Assembly: GCF_040610475.1 (NCBI RefSeq)
Contig: NZ_JBEXMJ010000002.1
Coordinates: forward strand, 341,541-405,540
From: Actinopolymorpha sp. NPDC004070
GTDB lineage: Bacteria; Actinomycetota; Actinomycetes; Propionibacteriales; Actinopolymorphaceae
Length of the DNA: 64,000 bases
Direction of reading: 5' to 3'
The position numbers and the translations under genes were made by a program. Below the pieces are notes generated by a model. The model did no database searches and was not told where the DNA came from. It worked only from the letters and a program-made list of their open reading frames with translations. How positions within the stretch are numbered: position 1 is the stretch's first letter; each line of letters begins with the position of its first letter. This document shows, in pieces, positions 48,046 to 56,546 of the stretch.

Positions 48046-48972
48046 TCAGCCGGAGTGGCGGCTGTCGCGGTCGTTGTCCTCGGCGGCCTCCGGCGTCTCG
48101 ACGTGCTCGGCCGGTGCGTCCGGCGTGGTCGGGATCGGCGGGGTGGGCGTGCGGTCGGCGACCGCCTCGCCCGGGCTGGCGCCCACGGTGTCGGCCGGCT
48201 CGGTCGACGCGTGCTTGGGTGCACCGGACCCGGCGACGGTCTCCGGGGTCTGGCCGGGTGCGGGCGGGCTCGCCGGAGCCGAGGTCTGCGGCGGGGCCGC
48301 CGACGGCATCGGCTGCCACTGCTGCTGGCTGCTCCCCTTGAGGGCGCGGTAGGCGGCGATGGCGGCGCCGCCGAGCGCACCCACGAGCAGGAGCAGACCC
48401 CACTTGCGCCTGCGGTGCGGCTTGGCCACCTCGACCTCACCCCGCAGGGCGGCGTAGGCGGCAGTGCCCCGGCGTACGGCCTCGTCGCGGTAGGGCTCGC
48501 TGACCTCGAGTGCATGCGAGACCGCCTCGCTCACCCGCGGTGCGACGTCCTCGACGAGCACCTGGCGGGCGTGCTCGACGGCGGGGGTGACCTTCTCCCG
48601 GGCCTCCTCGACCGCCGGACCGAGGTGCGTACGAGCGTTTTCCACGGCGGGAGTGAGATGCGTCCTCGCGTTTTCCACGGCGGGGGCGAGACGTCCCCGG
48701 GCGTTCTCCACGGCGGGCGCGAGGCGCACCCGGGCGTTCTCCACCGCCGGGCTCACCCGCTCGCGGGCGATCTCAACGGCCGGCACGACGCGCTCGCGGG
48801 CGATCTCAACGGCCGGCACGACGCGCTCGCGGGCGGACTCGACGGCGGGTACGAGTCGCTGGCGCGCACTGTCCACGGCGGGGGTGAGTCGTTCGCGGGT
48901 GTAGTCGGCGGCCGGAGCGACACGCTCGCGGATGTCCGGGGCGAGACCCGCTCGCTTCTTCTGGCGTCCCAT
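48046..48972 (-). CDS. 11-residue-repeat amphipathic helix protein with a membrane anchor (DUF5324-like)
   Basis: A 308-residue protein. Residues about 12-140 consist of roughly a dozen 11-residue repeats of the form PAVEnARxRLx, predicting one long amphipathic helix like those of apolipoproteins or LEA proteins. A membrane segment follows at about 190-208 (WGLLLLVGALGGAAIAAYRAL). The remaining ~100 residues are Pro/Ala/Thr-rich and disordered. A protein of this kind (DUF5324-like) is, to my recollection, common beside ppiA in actinomycetes. ATG 48972 has AAGGAGG upstream. It diverges from ppiA. Confidence 0.75.
   Translation of the reverse strand: MGRQKKRAGLAPDIRERVAPAADYTRERLTPAVDSARQRLVPAVESARERVVPAVEIARERVVPAVEIARERVSPAVENARVRLAPAVENARGRLAPAVENARTHLTPAVENARTHLGPAVEEAREKVTPAVEHARQVLVEDVAPRVSEAVSHALEVSEPYRDEAVRRGTAAYAALRGEVEVAKPHRRRKWGLLLLVGALGGAAIAAYRALKGSSQQQWQPMPSAAPPQTSAPASPPAPGQTPETVAGSGAPKHASTEPADTVGASPGEAVADRTPTPPIPTTPDAPAEHVETPEAAEDNDRDSRHSG
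48758..48823. repeat. 33-bp tandem repeat inside the 11-residue-repeat gene
   Basis: The 33-base unit covering CGCTCGCGGGCGATCTCAAC and the following GGCCGGCACGACG occurs twice in succession with no visible change, encoding identical 11-residue repeats. Neighbouring units are diverged copies, showing recent duplication within an older array. Confidence 0.75.
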
Positions 48973-49186
48973 CTGGTTGCGCCTCCTTGTCCACACGTGC
49001 GATGTGCGGCTTCGTCTGTACTCCCCGTGCACCACGCGGCGGGGATGTATCGGGATGCCTTTCCCAGGGTGCCTCCGATCATGCCCGGTCGGCACGTTCC
49101 TGTCGCGGGGGCACCCCGCAAGCATTCCACTCGTTGCCGTGAAAGGATCGCCGCTACGGCAATGCAAGCGGAGAGAGGACGTACCG

Positions 49187-49717
49187 GTGAGTGAAGAGAC
49201 GTTCGCCACACTTCGGACCTCGAAGGGCAATGTGGTGATCCGGCTGTTCCCTGATCACGCACCCAAGACGGTTCAGAACTTCGTCGGTCTGGCGGAGGGC
49301 ACCCGCGAGTGGGTCAATCCCGAGACCGGGGAGAAGTCCTCCGACCGCTTCTACGACGGCCTCACGTTCCACCGGATCATCGAGGGCTTCATGACCCAGG
49401 GTGGCTGCCCCCTCGGCACCGGCACGGGTGGTCCCGGCTACCGCTTCGGCGACGAGATCCACCCCGATCTCCGCTTCGACCGTCCCTACCTCCTGGCGAT
49501 GGCCAACGCGGGCCCCAACACCAACGGCTCGCAGTTCTTTATCACCGCCGGCCCGACCCCGCACCTCAACGGCCGGCACACGATCTTCGGTGAGGTCGAG
49601 GACAAGGCCAGCCAGGCGGTGCTGGACGAGATCAACTCCGTGCCCACCGGGCAGATGGACCGGCCGCTCGAGCCGGTCATCCTGGAGTCGGTCGACATCG
49701 AGCGCCGCGAGGCCTGA
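49187..49717 (+). CDS. ppiA: Peptidyl-prolyl cis-trans isomerase (cyclophilin)
   Basis: A 176-residue cytoplasmic cyclophilin. Active-site motifs are FHRIIEGFMTQGG (catalytic Arg), NTNGSQFFIT and LNGRHTIFGEV. There is no signal peptide. GTG 49187 has GAGAGGA upstream. It precedes the rhomboid gene by 26 bases, the usual actinobacterial order. Confidence 0.95.
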   Translation: MSEETFATLRTSKGNVVIRLFPDHAPKTVQNFVGLAEGTREWVNPETGEKSSDRFYDGLTFHRIIEGFMTQGGCPLGTGTGGPGYRFGDEIHPDLRFDRPYLLAMANAGPNTNGSQFFITAGPTPHLNGRHTIFGEVEDKASQAVLDEINSVPTGQMDRPLEPVILESVDIERREA

Positions 49718-49743
49718 CCTCCGACGACCTGGGGCGCGCAGCG

Positions 49744-50661
49744 ATGACCGACCAGTCACGGCCGGACGAGGGCCCGGAGGCCGGACAGTCCTCCGGGCAA
49801 CCGCCCGTGCCGACGTGCTACCGCCACCCCGAGCGCGAGACCTACATCCGCTGTCAGCGCTGCGACCGGCCGATCTGCCCGGACTGCCAGCGGCAGGCGG
49901 CGGTGGGTTTCCAGTGCGTGGAGTGCGTACGCGAGGGTGCCCGCTCCACCCCTACCGCCCGCACCCGCTTCGGCGGGGTGGTCCGCGGCCGCGAGGCACT
50001 CGTCACCAAGGTGCTGATCGGGCTCAACCTCGTGGTCTTCCTGCTGACAGTGGTGGTCGGCCGTTCGGTCGAGCAGCAACTCTCCCTGGTCGGCAACAGG
50101 TTCTTCTTCGCCGACGCGGTCGGCGAGTCCTTCGGCGTGGCCGGCGGCGCCTACTGGCGGCTGCTGACCTCGGCGTTCCTGCACGTCGAGATCTGGCACC
50201 TCGCGATCAACATGTTCTCGCTGTGGGTGCTCGGCCCGCCGCTGGAGCGGCTGCTCGGGCGGCTGCGGTTCACCGGGCTGTACCTCGTCGCGGCGCTGGC
50301 CGGCAGCGCCGTCGCGTACGCCTTCACCTCGCCGTTGACGCCCATCCTCGGCGCGTCGGGCGCGGTCTTCGGACTCTTCGGCGCGACCGTCATGATGGCC
50401 CGGCGGATGCGCGCCGACATGAGTTGGTTCCTCGGCATCCTGCTCATGAACGTCGTGCTGAACGTCGTCTTCCGGCACTTCCTGTCCTGGCAGGGCCACC
50501 TCGGCGGGTTCGTCGCCGGGCTGGCTCTGGGCGCGATCATCGCCTACGCCCCGCGCGAACGCCGTGACCTCGTGCAGGCCCTCGGTTTCGCGGGCGTGCT
50601 GCTCGCCTCGATCGCGCTGATTCTGTGGCGGACCGCGCAGATCAACGCCGGCCTGGCCTGA
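49744..50661 (+). CDS. Rhomboid-family intramembrane serine protease with an N-terminal zinc-binding domain
   Basis: A 305-residue protein. Residues 24-62 form a Cys/His-rich B-box-like zinc motif (CYRHPERETYIRCQRCDRPICPDC). A rhomboid core with about six membrane segments follows. The catalytic serine is in GASGAVFG and the catalytic histidine in WQGHLGGF; HLAINMFSLW is the L1/TM2 motif. It cleaves membrane-spanning substrates, which are unknown here. Co-transcribed with ppiA. Confidence 0.9.
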   Translation: MTDQSRPDEGPEAGQSSGQPPVPTCYRHPERETYIRCQRCDRPICPDCQRQAAVGFQCVECVREGARSTPTARTRFGGVVRGREALVTKVLIGLNLVVFLLTVVVGRSVEQQLSLVGNRFFFADAVGESFGVAGGAYWRLLTSAFLHVEIWHLAINMFSLWVLGPPLERLLGRLRFTGLYLVAALAGSAVAYAFTSPLTPILGASGAVFGLFGATVMMARRMRADMSWFLGILLMNVVLNVVFRHFLSWQGHLGGFVAGLALGAIIAYAPRERRDLVQALGFAGVLLASIALILWRTAQINAGLA

Positions 50662-51104
50662 CACCCGGACCCTCGCCCGAGACCGGCCGGGCACTTCCGG
50701 CGCTGATTCGCCTCCGTCACAGTCCACAGCTGGGGAAAACCTGCCCCCACCTGCCCGGGGATATCCCCAGCGCGCCTGTGGATGTTGGGGATAACTCTTG
50801 TCTCGCTGGGGACAGCGTGTGGAGGCTCTGCGCGCGACCCTGAGCAGGGCTCTGACCTGCAGTTTTATCAGGTTTACTCGCGGTTGCCGAGCCGTCGGAT
50901 CCGGTGCGCCCAGGCGTACGACCGGTACATACCCACAGGCCGCACCGTCTGGGGCGGACGACTACCGCTCCACAGGCGCCGTTCCCCCGGAAAGTTGTCC
51001 ACAGTCTGGGGATGGCCGTGTGGATGAACTACACGGTTGTAAGTCGGAGCGGCGACGTCAGTGAGTCACCGGGCGGTCACCACGCCTCGCGGGGAGCCGC
51101 CGTG
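50662..51104. other. Rhomboid–crgA intergenic region rich in DnaA-box-like and CTGGGGA motifs
   Basis: This 443-base gap lies between two convergent genes and contains no gene. It holds one perfect DnaA box (TTGTCCACA 50995-51003) and several near matches (CAGTCCACA 50720-50728, TGTGGATGT 50777-50785, TGTGGAGGC 50818-50826, TGTGGATGA 51019-51027). At least five CTGGGGA/TTGGGGA motifs are interspersed, and there is a relatively AT-rich patch near 50860-50880. Density here rivals that of oriC. Confidence 0.6.
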
Positions 51105-51365
51105 TCAGCGCCACTGGGTGGAGACCACGAACCCCGTGGCGATCAGGCCCATCCCGATCAGGATGTTCCAGTTGTGCAGGTCGCGCATGCCCGGGATCTC
51201 GGTGCCGGCGAGGTAGAACGTGACGATCCAGGCCAGGCCGACCAGGAAACAGGTCAGCATGACCGGCACCACCCACCGCCCGGCGTGCCTGCTTCCCTCG
51301 GCCTTGGCGGAGCCGCCGCGCGGAGGGGTGTAGGCCTGCTTCTTCCGGCCGTGTGATTCGGGCAC
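51105..51365 (-). CDS. crgA: Cell division protein CrgA
   Basis: An 86-residue protein with the conserved start PESHGRKKQAYTPP and two membrane segments (about 31-52 and 67-82, the second ending GFVVSTQWR). CrgA interacts with FtsZ, FtsI and wall synthesis proteins and coordinates septation in actinomycetes. GTG 51365 with AAAGGTGG upstream; the frame is open further upstream without conservation. It is divergent from the DUF881 gene. Confidence 0.93.
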   Translation of the reverse strand: MPESHGRKKQAYTPPRGGSAKAEGSRHAGRWVVPVMLTCFLVGLAWIVTFYLAGTEIPGMRDLHNWNILIGMGLIATGFVVSTQWR

Positions 51366-51532
51366 CTCGCCACCTTTCGTAGTAAGACGTCCGAGCCGGC
51401 TTACACCGGCCGACTCCGGCTGGGGCCGGCTGACGTGGACGGGACCCTGACGGGACACTGACTGGACAATGGTCGGACACTGACGTCGGTTAGCGTAGTC
51501 AACACTCAGGGCGCGACGACGACGGAGGGCAC

Positions 51533-52378
51533 GTGGCTGACCAACTGCCCGACTCGTCGACCTCGCAGCGAGGAGACGGCACCGACGGCCCGGACGTCAC
51601 CGACGGCGCAGGCGGCACGAAGACCCGGCGCCGCCGGCTGCGCCCGTCCCGGTTGCTGGTCGCGCTGACGTTCGCGCTGGCCGGGTTCCTCGGGGTGACC
51701 AGCGCGGTGAACGCCGAGGGCACCGACCTGCGGGCCGAACGCCAGACCGACCTGGCCGACCTCGCACGATCCCAGCTGCGGACCAACCAGCGGCTCGGCG
51801 AACGTGTGAGCAAGCTCCGGGCGGAGGTCGACGAACTCCTGGCCCGGCAGTTGCGCAGCGACCGGTCCGACGCCGCGCAGAAGAAGGTCGACCGGCTCGC
51901 GCCCGTCGCCGGGCTGACGCCGGTGCGGGGTCCGGGCGTCACCGTCGTGTTGGACGACGCACCGCCCAGCGCCCGCACCAACGACACCGATCCCGACGCC
52001 CTGGTCGTCCACCAGCAGGACATCCAGGCCGTGGTGAACGCGATGTGGGCCGGCGGCGCGGAGGCGATGACGATCCAGGGACAGAGGGTGATCTCCACCT
52101 CCGCGATCCGCTGCGTCGGCAACTCCGTCGTACTCCACGGCGTCCCCTACCCGCCGCCGTACCGCATCGAGGCGGTCGGAGACGTCGGCGGCATGATCCA
52201 GGCGATCGGTGACTCGCCGGCGATCAACACCTACCTCGCCTACGTCACCGACCCGAGGTACCGCCTCGGGTGGAAGCTCACCCGGTCGACGAACCTGCGG
52301 ATGCCGGCGTTCGACGGGCCGCTCAACCTCGACTACGCCGTCGAACGCGACGTCAGCGGGGACGCGGCCTCCCGCTGA
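51533..52378 (+). CDS. DUF881 membrane-anchored coiled-coil protein
   Basis: A 281-residue protein with a short cytoplasmic start, one membrane segment (about 42-60), and a coiled coil (about 65-115, RQTDLADLARSQLRTNQRLGERVSKLRAEVDELL). The extracytoplasmic DUF881 domain follows, with GPGVTVVLDDAP and MTIQGQRVISTSAIRCVGN. It is conserved beside crgA and divisome/wall genes, so a role in division or wall growth is likely but unproven. GTG 51533 with GGAGGG upstream. Confidence 0.88.
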   Translation: MADQLPDSSTSQRGDGTDGPDVTDGAGGTKTRRRRLRPSRLLVALTFALAGFLGVTSAVNAEGTDLRAERQTDLADLARSQLRTNQRLGERVSKLRAEVDELLARQLRSDRSDAAQKKVDRLAPVAGLTPVRGPGVTVVLDDAPPSARTNDTDPDALVVHQQDIQAVVNAMWAGGAEAMTIQGQRVISTSAIRCVGNSVVLHGVPYPPPYRIEAVGDVGGMIQAIGDSPAINTYLAYVTDPRYRLGWKLTRSTNLRMPAFDGPLNLDYAVERDVSGDAASR

Positions 52379-52438
52379 CGGACGCGGTAGAGGCCGGGCG
52401 GGCGGACGTCCGGACGGGGCGCCCAGCACAATGGTGCG

Positions 52439-53065
52439 GTGAGCACGCGCATCCTCGTCGTCGACAACTACGACTCCTTCGTCTTCAACCTGGTGCAGTA
52501 CGTCTACCAGCTCGGAGTCGAGTGCGACGTACGCCGCAACGACGAGGTGGAGCTGTCCGAGATCGACGGCTATGCCGGTGTCCTGCTGTCCCCCGGGCCG
52601 GGCACGCCGGAACACGCTGGCGTCTGCGTCGACCTGGTGCGCCGGGCCGCCGGGCGGGTGCCGGTGTTCGGGGTGTGCCTCGGTCTTCAGGCGATCGCCG
52701 TGGCGTACGGCGGGGTGGTCTCCCGCGCCCCCGAGCTCCTGCACGGCAAGACCAGCCTGGTCCACCACGAGGGCGCGGGGGTGCTGGCCGGGCTGCCCGA
52801 CCCGTTCACCGCGACCCGCTACCACTCGCTCGCGGTCGAGCCCGCCTCGGTGCCGCCGGAGTTCGAGGTCACCGCGCGCACCGCGTCCGGCGTACTCATG
52901 GCGCTCAGACACCGCGAGTTCGACTGCGAGGGAGTGCAGTTCCACCCCGAGTCGGTCCTCACCGAGGGCGGCCACCGACTGCTGGCCAACTGGCTGGTCA
53001 CCTGCGGCGAGACCGACGCCGTCGAGCGGTCGGCCGGCCTGGCGCCCGTGGTCAGCCGGTCGTGA
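52439..53065 (+). CDS. pabA: Aminodeoxychorismate/anthranilate synthase glutaminase subunit
   Basis: A 208-residue class I glutamine amidotransferase that supplies ammonia for p-aminobenzoate or anthranilate synthesis. The catalytic cysteine is in GVCLGLQAIA, and the His-Glu pair is in VQFHPESV; the N-terminal VVDNYDSFVFNLVQY is characteristic. The partner (pabB/trpE) is not in the window. Its place between crgA/DUF881 and pknB is conserved in Actinobacteria. Confidence 0.92.
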   Translation: MSTRILVVDNYDSFVFNLVQYVYQLGVECDVRRNDEVELSEIDGYAGVLLSPGPGTPEHAGVCVDLVRRAAGRVPVFGVCLGLQAIAVAYGGVVSRAPELLHGKTSLVHHEGAGVLAGLPDPFTATRYHSLAVEPASVPPEFEVTARTASGVLMALRHREFDCEGVQFHPESVLTEGGHRLLANWLVTCGETDAVERSAGLAPVVSRS

Positions 53066-53157
53066 GCCGCCGGGTCAGATGACTCGCACGCTCCGACCGG
53101 TACGCCCTCTCCCGTGAACCACTGATCCGACGCCGACCGTCGACGTTCGGCCCCGGC

Positions 53158-55056
53158 TCAGGCCGACGGGGGCGGAGGCGGTGTCGTCGCCCCGTCGCCC
53201 TGCGGCGGTGGTGGAGGCTCCGGCGTGTCGGTCGGGGTGGGCTTCGGAGTCTCCGTGGGAGGAGGCGGCGTCTCGGTCTTGGACGGAGTGGGCTCCGGCT
53301 GCGTCTGCGTCGGGCTCGGCGTCGGAGTCGGGGAGGGCTTCTGGGTCTTGTTCGGCTTGGGCTTCGGCCGCGGGTTGGGCTGCTGGCCCGGCGCGCGAGC
53401 GATCACGATCGAGACCGTCGTGTCGGGTGCCCGGCGCGATCCGGCGCCCGGCACCTGCCGGACGACCGTGCCCGACTGCCCCCGCGACGTGGTGTCGTAG
53501 CTCTTGCTCACCCGGAAACCCGCGTCGGCGAGCCGGGCCTCCGCGACCGCCGCGCTGTCTCCCACGACGTCCGGGACGGAGGTCAGCCCGCTCGCGTGGT
53601 ACAGCGTGACCGTGCTCCCCGCCTTGACGACCGACCCCTCGTCCGGGTCCACCCGGCTGACGTCGGTGGCGTTGCCGGAAGCCTTCGGATCCTCCTTGCT
53701 GAGGACGTTCAGGCCTTCCTTCTCCAGCATCGCCCGGGCCGCGGACACCTTCTTGCCCACGACCGCCGGAATGGTGACCTCGCCCTGCCCGCTGGACACG
53801 GCCACGTCCACCGCGGAGTCGACCTTCGCCGACGCGCCCGGCGTGGGGTTCTGGGAGACGATCTGCCCCTTGGTGACGTTCTCGCTGGCCTGCTGGGTGA
53901 TCTTGCCCAGCCGGAGCTGGCTCTGCGCGAGCACGGTCCGCGCCTCGGCCAGGGTCTTTCCTTGCAGGGTGGGGGTGGAGACGGTCTTCGCGGAGTCCTT
54001 GCCCAGACTTTGCAGGCCGATGAACGCCGCCACCCCGAGCACGAACACGATCGCGATGGCGAGCAGGATGTACGCCGCCTTCCGGCCGCGGTCGGGCGTC
54101 TCGTCGTCGTCCTCGGCGTAGGCGGCCGCGCGTTCGGGATCGGCCGGGGGGATCGGCTCGTCCGGCGGCAGGAAGCGCGCGGTCGCGCCGGCGGCGAGCA
54201 TCGGTGCGATGAGTTCCTGGCCGGACAGGCCGCGCTCGATGTCCTGCCGCATCTCCGCCGCGGACTGGTAGCGGTCGTGCGGCTTCTTCTGCAGCGCCTT
54301 GAGGGTGATCGCGTCGGCGATCGGCGGCACCTCGGGGTCGAGCATCGACGGGGGTCGAGGCTCCTCCCGGACGTGCTGGTAGGCGACCGAGACCGGCGAG
54401 TCGCCGACGAACGGCGGCCGGCCGGTGAGGAGTTCGTACAGCAGGCAGCCGGTGGAGTAGATGTCGCTGCGGGCGTCGACCGACTCACCGCGCGCCTGCT
54501 CCGGGGAGAGGTACTGCGCGGTGCCGATCACTGCGGCGGTCTGCGTCATCGTGGCCGAGGCGTCGGCGACCGCGCGGGCGATGCCGAAGTCCATCACCTT
54601 GACGTCGCCGTTCGGCGTCAACATGACGTTGCCGGGCTTGATGTCGCGGTGGACGATGCCCGCGCGGTGGCTGTACTCCAGTGCCTCCAGCACGTCGGCG
54701 GTGATCTCCAGCGCCCGCTCGGGGAGGATCCGGCGGCCCTCGCGGAGCACGTCGCGCAGGGTCCGCCCCTCGACGTACTCCATCACGATGTACGGCACCG
54801 AGATGCCGTCCACCTTCTCCTCGCCGGTGTCGTAGACGGCGACGATGGTCGGCTGGTTGAGCGCCGCCGCCGACTGGGCCTCCCGGCGGAACCTGGCCTG
54901 GAAGACCGGGTCGGTGGCGAGGTCGGGGCGCAGCGTCTTCACCGCGACCGTCCGGCCGAGCCGGCGGTCGACGCCGATCCTCACCTCGGCCATGCCGCCG
55001 TGTCCGAGCACGTCGCCGAGCTCGTAGCGGCCGCCGAGGAAACGCGCCTCCGTCAT
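53158..55056 (-). CDS. pknB: Serine/threonine protein kinase PknB with PASTA domains
   Basis: A 632-residue transmembrane kinase. The kinase domain (about 11-275) has Lys40, HRDIKPGN with Asp138, DFG at 156-158 and threonines in the activation loop (169, 171). A membrane segment spans about 328-348. Three PASTA repeats follow (about 357-422, 424-490, 492-558), then a ~70-residue Pro/Thr-rich tail ending PPPPPSA. It senses muropeptides/lipid II and controls wall synthesis, including CwlM and Fha proteins in mycobacteria. Three PASTA units and the long tail differ from the four-unit mycobacterial PknB. Confidence 0.95.
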   Translation of the reverse strand: MTEARFLGGRYELGDVLGHGGMAEVRIGVDRRLGRTVAVKTLRPDLATDPVFQARFRREAQSAAALNQPTIVAVYDTGEEKVDGISVPYIVMEYVEGRTLRDVLREGRRILPERALEITADVLEALEYSHRAGIVHRDIKPGNVMLTPNGDVKVMDFGIARAVADASATMTQTAAVIGTAQYLSPEQARGESVDARSDIYSTGCLLYELLTGRPPFVGDSPVSVAYQHVREEPRPPSMLDPEVPPIADAITLKALQKKPHDRYQSAAEMRQDIERGLSGQELIAPMLAAGATARFLPPDEPIPPADPERAAAYAEDDDETPDRGRKAAYILLAIAIVFVLGVAAFIGLQSLGKDSAKTVSTPTLQGKTLAEARTVLAQSQLRLGKITQQASENVTKGQIVSQNPTPGASAKVDSAVDVAVSSGQGEVTIPAVVGKKVSAARAMLEKEGLNVLSKEDPKASGNATDVSRVDPDEGSVVKAGSTVTLYHASGLTSVPDVVGDSAAVAEARLADAGFRVSKSYDTTSRGQSGTVVRQVPGAGSRRAPDTTVSIVIARAPGQQPNPRPKPKPNKTQKPSPTPTPSPTQTQPEPTPSKTETPPPPTETPKPTPTDTPEPPPPPQGDGATTPPPPPSA

Positions 55057-55087
55057 GACGTACCTCTCCTCATACGGTGTCGCGGCA

Positions 55088-56539
55088 TCATCGCCCGATC
55101 ACCGCCCGCATCACGGCCTTGGCCACCGGGGCCGCCAGCCGCCCGCCGGAAATCTCGTTGCGCCCCACGTTGGCGTGCTCGATGACCACGGCCACCGCCA
55201 CCTGGGGTGCGTTCGCCGGCGCGAACGACGCGAACCAGGCGTATGGCGGCTTGTCCGGCGTGGTCTGCGCCGTCCCCGTCTTGCCGGCCACCGACACCCC
55301 GTCGATCTTCACCGGCGCACCGGTGCCGTGGTCCACGACGTTGACCATCATCTGGGTCAACTGCCTGGCGACGCCCGGTGACGTCGCCTGGGACAGGGTC
55401 TGTGGCTCGGTCACCTCGAGCGTCTTCAGGTCCGGCCCGCTCACCTTGGCCACGACGTAGGGCTGCATCACCTTGCCGCCGTTGGCGATGCCGGCGGAGA
55501 CCATCGCCATCTGCAGCGGCGTGGCGGCGACGTCGTACTGGCCGATCGAGCTCTGCGCGAGCTGCGGGGGGTTCAGCTCACCGGGGAACACGCTGGTGGC
55601 GGCGTTGAGGTCCTGGAGGTACTCCTGGCCGAAGCCGAACTTCTCCGCCTGCTGGCGCAGCGCCTTGTCGCCGACCTTGAGCCCGAGCCCGGCGAACGCG
55701 GTGTTGCAGGAGGTGGCCAGGGCCTCGGTGAGAGTGACCTGCGGCGCCGGGCCGCACAGGCCGTTCTGCCAGTTCTTCATGTTGAACGTGGTCAGCGGCA
55801 GGTCGAGCTCGGCCGGCGCGGGCAGCTTGGAGTCGGGGTTGTAACGCCCACCGGACAGGGCCGCCGCCGCGGTGACCAGCTTGAACGTCGAGCCCGGCGG
55901 GTAACGGCGCTGCGCCGCGCGGTTCTCCATCGGCCTGCTGGAGTTGTCCTCCAGCTGGTTGGCCGCCTTCAGGATCGAGTTGGCGTTGTGGGAGGAGAGC
56001 TGGTTGGGGTCGTACGTCGGCTTGCTCACCATCGCCAGGATCTTGCCCGTCGACGGCTCGATAGCCACCACGGCGCCGCGGTTGTTGCCGAGCGCGTCGT
56101 AGGCCGCCTGCTGCGCCTTCGGGTTGATCGTCAGCAGAGCGCTGCCGCCCTGCGGCTGGCGGTTGGTGATCAGGTCGACGATCCGGCGGACGAACAGCCG
56201 GTCGTCGGTCCCGGCCAGCACGGAGTTCTCCGCCTTTTCCAGGCCGCGCCGGCCGAGAACGTAGGAGTAGTACCCGGTGAGGTGGCCGTACAACTGCGGG
56301 TCGCGGTACCTGCGGAGGTAGACCAGGTCGTCCTTGGTCTTCACGGAGTAGGCGACCTGGGTGCCGCCGACCATGATCGGGCCCCGCTCCCGGGCGTACT
56401 CGTCCAGCGTGACCCGCTTGTTGTCGGCGCGGTCGTTGAGATCGGACGCCTGGAACACCTGGATGTAGTTGGCGTTGGCCAGCAGGGCCAGGAACAGCAC
56501 CATGAAGGCCACCGCGATCCGGCGGATCGAACGGTTCAT
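55088..56539 (-). CDS. pbpA: Penicillin-binding protein A (class B transpeptidase)
   Basis: A 483-residue protein with an N-terminal membrane anchor (about 7-26), an N-terminal pedestal domain and a transpeptidase domain. The active-site motifs are Ser217-x2-Lys220 in PPGSTFKLV, Ser-Cys-Asn in SCNTAF, and KTGTAQ. It crosslinks peptidoglycan with the adjacent RodA. It lies 31 bases upstream of pknB in one operon; ATG 56539. Confidence 0.95.
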   Translation of the reverse strand: MNRSIRRIAVAFMVLFLALLANANYIQVFQASDLNDRADNKRVTLDEYARERGPIMVGGTQVAYSVKTKDDLVYLRRYRDPQLYGHLTGYYSYVLGRRGLEKAENSVLAGTDDRLFVRRIVDLITNRQPQGGSALLTINPKAQQAAYDALGNNRGAVVAIEPSTGKILAMVSKPTYDPNQLSSHNANSILKAANQLEDNSSRPMENRAAQRRYPPGSTFKLVTAAAALSGGRYNPDSKLPAPAELDLPLTTFNMKNWQNGLCGPAPQVTLTEALATSCNTAFAGLGLKVGDKALRQQAEKFGFGQEYLQDLNAATSVFPGELNPPQLAQSSIGQYDVAATPLQMAMVSAGIANGGKVMQPYVVAKVSGPDLKTLEVTEPQTLSQATSPGVARQLTQMMVNVVDHGTGAPVKIDGVSVAGKTGTAQTTPDKPPYAWFASFAPANAPQVAVAVVIEHANVGRNEISGGRLAAPVAKAVMRAVIGR

Positions 56540-56546
56540 CGAGACA

